From Mucilaginibacter arboris (GTDB lineage: Bacteria > Bacteroidota > Bacteroidia > Sphingobacteriales > Sphingobacteriaceae), in the NCBI RefSeq assembly GCF_009754915.1, contig NZ_WPIK01000005.1, positions 224,624 through 288,623 on the forward strand: DNA of 64,000 nt, read 5' to 3'. The translations under genes were made by a program, and so were the position numbers. Positions 26,315 to 35,114 of the stretch are shown one piece after another. The notes beneath the pieces were generated by a model. The model made no database searches and had not been told where the DNA came from. It saw only the letters and a list, made by a program, of their open reading frames with translations. Position 1 is the stretch's first letter; each line of letters begins with the position of its first letter.

Positions 26315-28741
26315 ATGATTAAAAAAGCTTTACTTCTTTTACCACTACTTTTTATATTGATTTATGCGGATGCACAAACGCTTACCGGAAGAATATCAGG
26401 AAAAATAAAAACGAGCGATGGCCAACCCGAACATCGCGTAACCATAACAATTAAAGAATTAAACAAAATTGCTTTTAGCAGAGAAGATGGCAGTTACACG
26501 TTTAACAATGTGAAACCAGGCACTTATACGCTGCGCGTTTCCTGCGTGGGCTGTAGCAATAAAGAAACAACCCTAACGGTAGTTGCAGAAAAAACAGTAA
26601 TAGCAGATTTTAATCTGGCCGAAAGCACTTCCAACTTAAAAGAAGTAAATATTAATGCCAATAAAAACAGTAATAACATACCGGTAACACTGGGCAAAGC
26701 AGCCATCAGCCCTTTAGACCTGCCACAAAGCACAGGTATAGTAACCAGCCGGACCATTGAAGACCAGCAGGTTAACCGTTTAGGCGATGCTTTAAGAAAT
26801 GTAAGCGGGGTTTCCTTAACACAAACCCGTGGCGGAGTTTCCGAATCTTTCTCTGCACGCGGATATACCATTGGCATTGCTGGCGCATCCGGAAGTATTT
26901 TTAGAAACGGTGTATTAACTAATACAGCAGGTTTCCCGGATGCCAGCACATTAGAATCTATTGAAGTTTTAAAAGGAAGCTCTGCCTTACTTTATGGAAA
27001 CACTTCCGGCGGGCTGGTAATTAACCTGGTTACCAAAAAGCCCAAGTTTGATTTTGGCGGAGAAGTTGCCATGCGTTACGGAAGCTACAATGATTATAAA
27101 CCAATGGTTGATGTTTATGGCCCGATCAGTAAAAATGTAGCTTTTCGTGTTATCGGAAGTTATGAAAACAGCGGCAGCTACCGTGATCAGGTTAAAACCA
27201 AAATAACTAACTTTAGTCCTTCGCTGCTGTTCAATCTCGGCCCAAAAACAACATTACTGGTAGAAGGCAATTACTTTAAAGCAGATCTAACACCTGATAA
27301 CGGCGTAGGAACTTTAAATAACGGCCGGTTTATTCCTGATGTTCCCCGTTCGCAATATATCAATACCAACTGGGCATATAGTAATTTAGAACAGGGAACC
27401 GGCTCAGCTACCTTAAACCATAAGTTCAACGATTCCTGGTATTTAAATGCAATTGGTTCTGTACAAGGAACAAGCGTTAATTCTTTCGGCTCCAGTTTGC
27501 CTAATAATGTTGGCGCAGACGGAACCTGGAACAGAGGTTTAACCCGCGCTAAAACTTATGAAGGTGATTATACCGGCCAGGTTAACCTGAACGGCAAATT
27601 TAAAACAGGTTTTTTAAGCCATCAATTATTGGTAGGAACAGATTTTGCAGAAGTGTTGAATGTAACCAGAAATTTTGCGATCAACGGCATAACAGCTACC
27701 AATACTGTTTATGATAAGATCAATATTGTTGATCTGAATGAATATCCGGTACGCACGGATATGCCAAATTCTACTGATACTTTACGTACCAAATCGCCTT
27801 CTTACCGTTTTGGTTATTATGCACAGGATCTGATCAGTATCACCGATAAATTTAAAGTATTGGCTGGCTTGCGTTATTCAATCGTAAAAACAGAACAAAC
27901 TTCTATCTCGAATTTAAAAACCGGTTTGGATAGCAGAGGAACGGCATCAACTAAAATAGATAAAGCTTTTTCACCAAAGGTTGCTTTAATCTATCAGCCG
28001 GTTAAAACAACTTCTGTTTACGCCACTTATAGCAACAACTTCAACACCAATTCTACCTATACAGATATTTACGGGGCAACTTTAAAACCTTCAACTGTTG
28101 ATCAATACGAAGCAGGTATCAAGAATGACCTTTTTAACGGAAAGCTTACTGCAAATTTAAGTGTTTACCGGATTACCAACAGCGACTTAGCTATACAAGC
28201 ACAGTTTGACAGTAACGGAAACCCAAATACAGTATCAACCGTTAGAGAGTTTAGCGGACAAACAAAAAGTGATGGTTTTGATATAGATATTAACGGAAAT
28301 ATTTCCAAAAACTTCTACTTTGTTGCTGGCTACGGCTACAACTACATTCGCTACACTAAAACAACGGGCTCAACGGGTTCTTACATTGTAGGCGAACGTT
28401 TGGTAAACAGTCCTGCAAATACGTTTAACGGAAGTTTGTTTTATACCTTTGATCTTCCAGCCTTACGCGGATTAAAATTAGGCGCATCAGCATTTTATAC
28501 CGGTTCCCGTTTTGGCGGATATAACAATACGGTTAATCAAACGCAAAAATATAGCCGTTTAATCCCTTTAAGCGGTTTTACAACGGTTGATCTTTCTGCC
28601 GGATATGCTTACAAAAGATTTTCCCTGTTAGGTAAAATCTCCAATATTGGCAATACTTTGAATTATCTGATCCACGATAATTACAGCATTACGCCAATTC
28701 CACCACGTCAATTTTTAACCACACTGGCTTATAAATTCTAA
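26315..28741 (+). CDS. TonB-dependent siderophore-type receptor
   Basis: 808 residues. There is a signal peptide (about 1-20), then a carboxypeptidase-regulatory-like domain (about 24-105), a TonB plug (about 128-250: 'GDALRNVSGVSLTQTRGGVSESFSARGY', 'LESIEVLKGSSALLYGNTSGG', 'INLVTKKP') and a 22-strand barrel ending in Phe. The plug motif with R-G and 'VLKGSSALLYG' is typical of ferri-siderophore receptors. It is co-transcribed with a PepSY reductase-like protein 76 bases downstream. Two palindromic operators at the promoter suggest iron control. Confidence 0.93.
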   Translation: MIKKALLLLPLLFILIYADAQTLTGRISGKIKTSDGQPEHRVTITIKELNKIAFSREDGSYTFNNVKPGTYTLRVSCVGCSNKETTLTVVAEKTVIADFNLAESTSNLKEVNINANKNSNNIPVTLGKAAISPLDLPQSTGIVTSRTIEDQQVNRLGDALRNVSGVSLTQTRGGVSESFSARGYTIGIAGASGSIFRNGVLTNTAGFPDASTLESIEVLKGSSALLYGNTSGGLVINLVTKKPKFDFGGEVAMRYGSYNDYKPMVDVYGPISKNVAFRVIGSYENSGSYRDQVKTKITNFSPSLLFNLGPKTTLLVEGNYFKADLTPDNGVGTLNNGRFIPDVPRSQYINTNWAYSNLEQGTGSATLNHKFNDSWYLNAIGSVQGTSVNSFGSSLPNNVGADGTWNRGLTRAKTYEGDYTGQVNLNGKFKTGFLSHQLLVGTDFAEVLNVTRNFAINGITATNTVYDKINIVDLNEYPVRTDMPNSTDTLRTKSPSYRFGYYAQDLISITDKFKVLAGLRYSIVKTEQTSISNLKTGLDSRGTASTKIDKAFSPKVALIYQPVKTTSVYATYSNNFNTNSTYTDIYGATLKPSTVDQYEAGIKNDLFNGKLTANLSVYRITNSDLAIQAQFDSNGNPNTVSTVREFSGQTKSDGFDIDINGNISKNFYFVAGYGYNYIRYTKTTGSTGSYIVGERLVNSPANTFNGSLFYTFDLPALRGLKLGASAFYTGSRFGGYNNTVNQTQKYSRLIPLSGFTTVDLSAGYAYKRFSLLGKISNIGNTLNYLIHDNYSITPIPPRQFLTTLAYKF

Positions 28742-28817
28742 TTAAAATCTAAAAAACGGCTTATTAAAAAACAGACACCAGCAACGGTGTTTGTTTTTTG
28801 CAGATAAAAACAGCATC

Positions 28818-30053
28818 ATGAAAAAATTCTTCCGCAGCATTCACCTTTATTTAAGTTTAGCAGCAGGCATCTTCATTTTTTGCTCCTGCCTTACCGGAAC
28901 AATAATGGTTTTTGAAGAAGAAATAGAACATGCGCTGCACCACAATCGCTATTATGTACAACCCGAAGCCACGCGTTTACCTTTATCTCAACTGGTTTTT
29001 AACACGATAAAAGAAGTACCAAAAGCCAAACTGGCCAATGTAAAAGTTTATACTGAAGCTGACAGAACGGTAGAAATTGGCTTGATTGTTCCGGAGAAAA
29101 AAGGCGGAAAAGATGGAAAAGAACGCGGACAAAGGGCTGGGGAGCGCAGAAATGATGGCCAGCAAACAGGAAAGCAGGCTAGATTAAAAGGTAAAAAACC
29201 GGAAGAAGGTGGCAGGCCAAACCTTACCGTTTTTGTTAATCCTTATAACGGCGAAGTGATCGATCAGTTTAACCGGCGCAAATCTTTTTTCTTTTCGGTC
29301 GAGATGTTCCACCGCTTTTTATTAGCTGGTAAAAACAGTATCGGCAATAAAATAGTAAGTTTTTCAACATTGTTTTTCTTATTTATCCTGATAACAGGCG
29401 TGATTTTATGGTGGCCGAAAAACAAAAAGATCATGAAGCAGCGCCTGCAATATAAATGGACCGGCGGATGGAAACGCTTAACGCACGACCTGCATATTGT
29501 TACCGGTTTTTACACTTCTGTTTTTTTACTGGTGATCGTTTCATGCGGGTTGATCATGACTTTTCCCTGGGCCAACAAATTATTGTTTACGCTTACCGGT
29601 TCTACATTTTCTCAGGAGCAGCCCAAACAGCCCGCATCTGTTTACCAGGCCGGATTAAAACCGTTAACAATAGACCAGATAGCAGCAAGCAACACACGGG
29701 AAATTGAAAATACAGCATCTTACACCATTCGTGCCCCACGTGATTCATCCGGTACTTTTGCCCTTAACGTGCTGCCAAAAGGAGCAGTAGAAACAGCTTC
29801 GGATACTTATTTTATCGATCAATATTCTGGCAAAACCATCAGCGTGCAAAAGTTTGCCGATAAAAGCGCCGGGCAGCGCGCACGTGCTTTTGTAAAGCCG
29901 ATCCACACCGGTTCTGTTTATGGTTTACCAACTAAAATTATCAGTTTTATTGTTTGCTTGTTATCCCTTATTTTCCCGGTAACCGGCGTAATGATGTGGC
30001 TAAACCGGATTAAAAAAAGGCCGGTAAAAAAAGCACCAGCCAGTATGCTGTAG
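28818..30053 (+). CDS. PepSY-associated membrane protein, putative ferri-siderophore reductase
   Basis: 411 residues from the ATG at 28818 (MKKFFRSIHLYLSL), chosen over an earlier in-frame Met because it begins directly before the first membrane helix. It has four membrane segments (about 10-35, 170-195, 225-250, 370-395), with 'RSIHLYLSLAAGIFIFCSCLTGTIMVFEEE' and 'LTHDLHIVTGFYTSVFLLVI' carrying the His residues typical of the PepSY_TM family. A basic, Lys- and Gly-rich loop spans about 100-135. Family members sit beside TonB siderophore receptors and are thought to reduce or release iron. Confidence 0.9.
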   Translation: MKKFFRSIHLYLSLAAGIFIFCSCLTGTIMVFEEEIEHALHHNRYYVQPEATRLPLSQLVFNTIKEVPKAKLANVKVYTEADRTVEIGLIVPEKKGGKDGKERGQRAGERRNDGQQTGKQARLKGKKPEEGGRPNLTVFVNPYNGEVIDQFNRRKSFFFSVEMFHRFLLAGKNSIGNKIVSFSTLFFLFILITGVILWWPKNKKIMKQRLQYKWTGGWKRLTHDLHIVTGFYTSVFLLVIVSCGLIMTFPWANKLLFTLTGSTFSQEQPKQPASVYQAGLKPLTIDQIAASNTREIENTASYTIRAPRDSSGTFALNVLPKGAVETASDTYFIDQYSGKTISVQKFADKSAGQRARAFVKPIHTGSVYGLPTKIISFIVCLLSLIFPVTGVMMWLNRIKKRPVKKAPASML

Positions 30054-30176
30054 GTTGAACTTAGTGCTGGTTACATTTTAAAGCCCTGAAGTTGTTTAAA
30101 CTTCTTTTTCCGGTCCTCTTTTTTTCTGGGCCGATGCTTTTTTTATCGCCTAAAAAATGTTAACCCTAGTTTTTTT

Positions 30177-30230
30177 GATTCACTAACTGACCTATAAGGT
30201 TTTGAAAACCTTATAGGTCAGTTAGTGATT
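30177..30230. repeat. Nested palindrome, variant arms
   Basis: CACTAACTGACCTATAAGG and its perfect complement face each other around TTTTGAAAA. Compared with the copies at 30630, 43891 and 53126, the arm reads AACTGA instead of AAAGA, and the change appears in both arms, so pairing is kept. Confidence 0.85.
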
Positions 30231-30249
30231 ATAGGTCAATAGTGATTAA

Positions 30250-30523
30250 CTTCTTTTTTTGGCTAAAGCCGCTACCGGTGTTGATACAACCCACGGCCTA
30301 AAGGCCATGGCAATTTTAAAGCCTGGTTTTACGACAGATATTGGTTTACCAATGCTGGACCGCCCTGTGCCGGCACAACGTCCTTTTATGTTCAACTTAC
30401 CGTTGCCACGGCCTTCAGGCCGTGGACGAAGGATAACCGAAAGCAGGCTTTAGCCAAAACACACAAAACAAAAATCAGGGCATCAAAGGAATATCAAACA
30501 AAAGGACAAAATTTTAACAGGCC
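30250..30523. repeat. REPIN-like unit, copy 1
   Basis: It opens with TTGGCTAAAGCC and ends with GGCTTTAGCCAA followed by a conserved tail. Inside are two hairpins, CCACGGCCTAAAGGCCATGG (one arm decayed) and CCACGGCCTTCAGGCCGTGG (30406-30425). The layout, inverted REP-like ends each next to a GC-rich hairpin, is that of REPINs mobilised by RAYT transposases. A second copy is at 43577-43848. An open frame across it (30259-30453) is not a gene. Confidence 0.7.
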
Positions 30524-30629
30524 CTTAATCTTTGGTTTTGGTTTTTTAAGCCGATGCTTCTTTTATCACCTAAAAAATGTTAACCCTAGTTTTTTTGATC
30601 GATTAAATGTAACACCAATTTTTACGGTT

Positions 30630-30675
30630 AATCACTAAAGACCTATAAGGTTTTGAAAACCTTATAGGTCTTTAG
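30630..30675. repeat. Nested palindrome, standard arms
   Basis: CACTAAAGACCTATAAGG / CCTTATAGGTCTTTAG around TTTTGAAAA, near-perfect; the right arm is short by two bases. Confidence 0.85.
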
Positions 30676-30752
30676 CCAATACATACACCAAGTTTTACCC
30701 GGTAAAAGAAGCATCAAAAATAGTTGAACGAAGTTAGGCAAGGCTTAAATGA

Positions 30753-31838
30753 TCACTTCACCTCATCGCCTTCTTTAATTTCATCTGTTCCCTGCAATAC
30801 AATCCGGTCGTTAGCTTTAAGTTTGCCAAAAACTTCTGTTGAATCATGTGTAGATAATCCTTCCTTTACATCAATAAGGGCCGCTTTGCCTTCACGAACG
30901 GCTACTACGTATTCGCGTTCTGTTGAACGTACAATAGCACTGTTAGGAACCAGTAAGGATTTAGCCCCTGATTGCATGGGTATATGCACTTCGGCATACA
31001 TGCCTGGTTTAAGTTGCCCGTTTGTGTTGATCACATCTATTTCGATCGCTTCCTGACGCATACTTCCTAAAGCATTAGCAGAACGGCTGATCTTAGCGGT
31101 ATGCTGCTGGCCGGGCATCGCATTAAATGTAAACCGGACAGGGCTTTTTAAATCAACCTTGTCCACATAATCTTCTGGTATATCAACTTGTAAACGCAAT
31201 TTCCGTGTATCCTGCAAAATTAGCATGGGCTGATCTGTAGATTTGCCGGGAGCAACCAAAGCACCGGGAGATATATTCCGCTGAATGATCATGCCATCAA
31301 AAGGTGCATAAATATTAAGGTAGCCTATCATAGTACGAACAGATGCCACGTTTGAACGCTCGGCATTAGCGATAGCCGCATCAGCTTTCATTCTTGACAG
31401 AGCGTTATCTAAATCAAGCGGTGAAACCGAACCTGGCTCAGTTGCTGCTTCTTTTAACCGCTGATATTTTTCTTTGCTGGCCGAAGCGGTTTCCTGCGCT
31501 TGTAAATAACGTGAATTTGCGGATTGGAGTTGCGATTGCATTTCGGGAGCTTCCAAAGTAACCAGCAACTGGCCTTTTTTAACTATGGAGCCACGATCAA
31601 CATAAACCTGTTTAACAAACCCGTTTATTTTTGGAAACAGGTTAACTTCATTAAAAGGCTTTAACTGCCCTGGTAAACGGGCGGATGATGATAATGCTTT
31701 TTCTGAAACCGTACCAAGCTCATGCTCCCTTGTTGTTTTGCTTTTTTCGCTTACAGTTATATCAACCGGTTTTTGGTTGCCTGAACAGGCATATAATAAA
31801 AAGCTGGTAGCAGCTAATAAAATTATTTTAAATTTCAT
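30753..31838 (-). CDS. RND efflux periplasmic adaptor (HlyD/MFP family), lipoprotein
   Basis: 361 residues with lipoprotein signal (lipobox 'LLYAC', Cys18). The order is barrel-sandwich first half ('LFPKINGFVKQVYVDRGSIVKKGQLLVTLEAPE', about 70-105), a short coiled-coil hairpin (about 105-170), barrel-sandwich second half ('NIYAPFDGMIIQRNISPGALV'), a beta barrel and a membrane-proximal domain. It links the inner-membrane pump to the TolC channel. It is the last gene of the three-gene operon and lies 5 bases after the permease stop. Confidence 0.93.
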   Translation of the reverse strand: MKFKIILLAATSFLLYACSGNQKPVDITVSEKSKTTREHELGTVSEKALSSSARLPGQLKPFNEVNLFPKINGFVKQVYVDRGSIVKKGQLLVTLEAPEMQSQLQSANSRYLQAQETASASKEKYQRLKEAATEPGSVSPLDLDNALSRMKADAAIANAERSNVASVRTMIGYLNIYAPFDGMIIQRNISPGALVAPGKSTDQPMLILQDTRKLRLQVDIPEDYVDKVDLKSPVRFTFNAMPGQQHTAKISRSANALGSMRQEAIEIDVINTNGQLKPGMYAEVHIPMQSGAKSLLVPNSAIVRSTEREYVVAVREGKAALIDVKEGLSTHDSTEVFGKLKANDRIVLQGTDEIKEGDEVK

Positions 31839-31843
31839 GATGT

Positions 31844-34800
31844 TTATGCGTTAACAGGTTCGGGTTTAGTTTTAGCTTGTGTTTCTGGTTCAGTTTCACT
31901 TTCAGGCATTAAGGCAGGCGAATCATAAGTAGTCTTATCCTGTACCCAGGCAAATACTTGCGGCAGGATAAATAAGGCGGCCAGTGTCGAGGCAAACAAA
32001 CCGCCGATTACAGCGCGGCCTAATGGTGCCGATTGTTCGCCAGCTTCTCCCATGCCGGATGCCATCGGGACCATTCCTGCAATCATGGCTAAGCTGGTCA
32101 TTAAAATTGGGCGCAAACGGATTGAGGCACTGGTTACAGCAGCTTTGGTAGCATCACGGTATTCTAATCTGAGGTTTTCTGCATTGGTTACAATCAGGAT
32201 CGCGTTAGCTACTGAAACGCCAACGGACATGATCATACCCATATAAGATTGAAGATTTAGTGTAGAACCAGTGATCAGCAGCATAATCAGCGAACCAAAA
32301 ACGACAGCAGGAACCGTAGAAAGCACCGTTAACGAAACTTTAAATGATTGATAATTAGCTGCCAGCAGGAGGAAAATAACCAGAATTGCAAATAGTAAAC
32401 CATTTTGTAAGCTGGACAAAGTATCAACCAAAAGCCCAGACATACCACCGATGGTAGCCAATAGTCCTTTTGGCGGTGTCCCTAATGATGCTACCGCTTT
32501 TCTGACATCTGAAGTTGCTGTGGCTAAGTCCGTTTTATAGATATTGGCACTTACCGTGAGAAAACGGCGGGGCCCGCTGCGGTCGTACTCACCGGGAACA
32601 TAAGTAGTTTTAAAAGTAGCAATATCGCCCAAAACCGGACTGCTTTGCCCTTTAACTAAGGGAACTTCTTTAAGCTGGTCCATCGTGTTCATCACATATT
32701 CCGGCACCTGCACCTGTACCTGGTAAGTGTAAGCACCTTTTTCATCCAGCCACAAATTTTTCTCGGTAAAACGGCTGGAGGAAGTACTGGCTGTTACAGA
32801 ACGGGCAATCTCTTTGATATTTAACCCTAACTGTGCCGCTTTTAACCGGTCGAGCGTAATCGCAATAACCGGAAATTTTAAGGGTTGCACAATTTGTACA
32901 TCCCGCAGGTAACTAATCTTTTTGAGCTTATCAACCACTTTATTAGCATAACCTTCAATTTGCTCCATATCTTTTCCGGCAACCTGCACTTCTATAGGTG
33001 TTGATGCACCCTGGCTCATGATCTTTTCAGTCATGTCAATAGGCTCAAAAGTGATTTGCAGTTCCGGCAGCTCATGGGCTATATTTTTACGTAAGGCGTC
33101 TTTCAGCTCATCCATGTTCACCTTATAATTTTCATCCAGGTTTACCTGCAGAATGGCTTCATGGGTACCGGTATTAAAAATATATAAGTTACTGCTGCCA
33201 TAACTGCTCGGGATCAGGCCGATATAGCCGGATGTAATTTTTACATGATTGTTAACCGTTTTGTTAATGATCTGCAGTACCTGCTTAAACTTATCCTCCG
33301 TGCGTTCGAGGCGCGTTCCTTCGGGCTCTTTGATCCGCATCTGGAACTGTCCGTTATTTATTTTAGGCATCATATCTTTTCCTATGTAAAAGAAGCATAA
33401 GCCCGCCAGCACAATTACACTTACAAGGTAAAAAGGCACGATCAGCCGTTTGTTGGGCATCCAACGATTAAGGATATTGATAAAACGCATTTTCACCTTT
33501 TCAAAAAAGTCGTTCTTTTCAGGCTCCTCATGTTCAATAGCCTCATGTTTGTTGATCTGGACCTCCTGCTGATGATCGAGCCCTTCGCCTGCATGCGCAT
33601 GAATGTGCCCGTGCTCCCCATGCTGATAACGTTCCGCTTTAATCAGCCAGTTGCTCAGGATAGGGACCACCGTTTGCGCCAATACGTAGGACACGATCAT
33701 GGTTAAACCGATAGACATCGAAAGCGGCAGGAACATGGCTTTAGGCACGCCGCTCATCATAAAAGAAGGTGCAAAAACAGCAAGGATACAAAGCAGGATC
33801 AGCAGTAACGGAAAGGCAATTTCTTCGCAGGCATCATAAATAGCCAATCGTTTTGATTTGCCCATTTCCAGATGCTGGTGTATATTTTCAATCGTAACTG
33901 TTGCCTGGTCGACCAAAATACCGATGGCAAGTGCCAATCCGCTTAACGTCATGATATTAATGGTCTGGCCGAAAAGGCTAAGCAATAAAACCCCAATCAA
34001 AATAGAAACCGGGATGGTGATTACCACAATTAAACTGCTTCTCCAATCCCGCAAAAACAGCAATACCATTAAACCAGTTAACAAAGCGCCCAATCCGCCT
34101 TCGGTCATTAAGCTTTTTACTGCGTTTACCACAAAAACAGACTGGTCAAACTCATAAGAAAGTTTTACATCATCTGGCAGCAGCGACTGCATTTCCGGCA
34201 ACTTGCTTTTCAGGTTTTGCACCACAGTCCAGGTAGAAGCATCTGCTGTTTTTACCACCGGAATATATACCGAACGCTTACCATTTATCAAGGCATAATC
34301 AACCGTAACATCGGCCGCATCTGCTACCCGCGCTACATCTTTTACAAAAATGGGGACACCGTTCTGTGTTTTAACCGGGATGTTGCCAAAGTTCTCCGAA
34401 TTCTTGATCAGGGTGTTCATGGTAGTCAGATAAATGGTATTATCTAACCGAAGGTTCCCCGAAGGCGACATTACATTGAACTTGGAAAGGGCATCTACTA
34501 CTTCATCCGGCGTTAAATTATAACTACGCAGCTTATCCGGATCAACATTGATGGTGATAGAACGCGCATTAGCGCCAAACGGCGGAGGTGCCGAAAGGCC
34601 GGGAATAGTAGCGAACATCGGCCTGATGCGGGTAGCAGCCAGATCGTAAATATCTTTTAAACTACGTGAAGGGCTTGAAAAAACCAATTGGCCAACAGGC
34701 AAAGAAGAAGCATCAAAACGGATCACCTGCGGCGGCAATGCCCCCGGAGGGAAAAAACTGGTTGCCCGGTTTACCTGCAAAGCTACCTGTGCCGAAGCTT

Positions 34801-35107
34801 CGGCCATGTTAGTGCTTTCGTAAAATTCCAGCTTAATCAATGTTAAGCCCTGAATATTTTTACTGGTGATGTTTTTTATCCCGTTAATGTACAGAAACTG
34901 GTTCTGTAAACCGGTGGAGAAGAAGCCTTCCATTTGCTGCGGCGACATACCGCCATAAGATTCAATAACATAAATGGTAGGCAGGTTAAGCTGAGGGAAA
35001 ATATCTATAGGGATTTTTATTGCGCTAAGCACTGCAAATAGTAAAAGGCTCATGGTAATTACCATGGTGGTAATTGGCCTTTTAAGTGCTGAGGTGACCA
35101 TTGACAT
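31844..35107 (-). CDS. RND efflux transporter permease
   Basis: 1087 residues with the usual two-fold repeat: twelve membrane helices and two large periplasmic loops. The TM4 proton-relay motif reads 'GILVDQATVTIENIHQH', keeping one acidic residue where AcrB has two, so it is nearer the heavy-metal and intermediate RND groups than to AcrB. A His-rich cytoplasmic loop between TM6 and TM7 (about residues 495-515, with HGEHGHIHAHAG) is unusual and suggests metal sensing or binding. The substrate is not certain; solvent, drug or metal are all possible. Confidence 0.93.
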   Translation of the reverse strand: MSMVTSALKRPITTMVITMSLLLFAVLSAIKIPIDIFPQLNLPTIYVIESYGGMSPQQMEGFFSTGLQNQFLYINGIKNITSKNIQGLTLIKLEFYESTNMAEASAQVALQVNRATSFFPPGALPPQVIRFDASSLPVGQLVFSSPSRSLKDIYDLAATRIRPMFATIPGLSAPPPFGANARSITINVDPDKLRSYNLTPDEVVDALSKFNVMSPSGNLRLDNTIYLTTMNTLIKNSENFGNIPVKTQNGVPIFVKDVARVADAADVTVDYALINGKRSVYIPVVKTADASTWTVVQNLKSKLPEMQSLLPDDVKLSYEFDQSVFVVNAVKSLMTEGGLGALLTGLMVLLFLRDWRSSLIVVITIPVSILIGVLLLSLFGQTINIMTLSGLALAIGILVDQATVTIENIHQHLEMGKSKRLAIYDACEEIAFPLLLILLCILAVFAPSFMMSGVPKAMFLPLSMSIGLTMIVSYVLAQTVVPILSNWLIKAERYQHGEHGHIHAHAGEGLDHQQEVQINKHEAIEHEEPEKNDFFEKVKMRFINILNRWMPNKRLIVPFYLVSVIVLAGLCFFYIGKDMMPKINNGQFQMRIKEPEGTRLERTEDKFKQVLQIINKTVNNHVKITSGYIGLIPSSYGSSNLYIFNTGTHEAILQVNLDENYKVNMDELKDALRKNIAHELPELQITFEPIDMTEKIMSQGASTPIEVQVAGKDMEQIEGYANKVVDKLKKISYLRDVQIVQPLKFPVIAITLDRLKAAQLGLNIKEIARSVTASTSSSRFTEKNLWLDEKGAYTYQVQVQVPEYVMNTMDQLKEVPLVKGQSSPVLGDIATFKTTYVPGEYDRSGPRRFLTVSANIYKTDLATATSDVRKAVASLGTPPKGLLATIGGMSGLLVDTLSSLQNGLLFAILVIFLLLAANYQSFKVSLTVLSTVPAVVFGSLIMLLITGSTLNLQSYMGMIMSVGVSVANAILIVTNAENLRLEYRDATKAAVTSASIRLRPILMTSLAMIAGMVPMASGMGEAGEQSAPLGRAVIGGLFASTLAALFILPQVFAWVQDKTTYDSPALMPESETEPETQAKTKPEPVNA

Positions 35108-35114
35108 ATACTTG

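Larger units (their letters stand above)
30088..30714. mobile_element. Composite repeat element C
   Basis: This fills nearly all the 699-base gap between the PepSY and RND adaptor genes; no gene is seen there. From left: end motif GAAGTTGTTTAAACTTC (30088-30104), a degenerate forward core (about 30134), a palindrome (30177-30230), a REPIN-like unit (about 30250-30523), a second forward core (about 30554), a second palindrome (about 30630-30675) and a closing reverse core (about 30701-30714). The nested modules point to successive insertions into an older element. Confidence 0.7.

Noticed and set aside
30259..30453. Open frame of 64 codons on the plus strand
   Set aside because: It lies wholly inside a REPIN-like unit; its sequence is explained by the hairpins and repeat arms.
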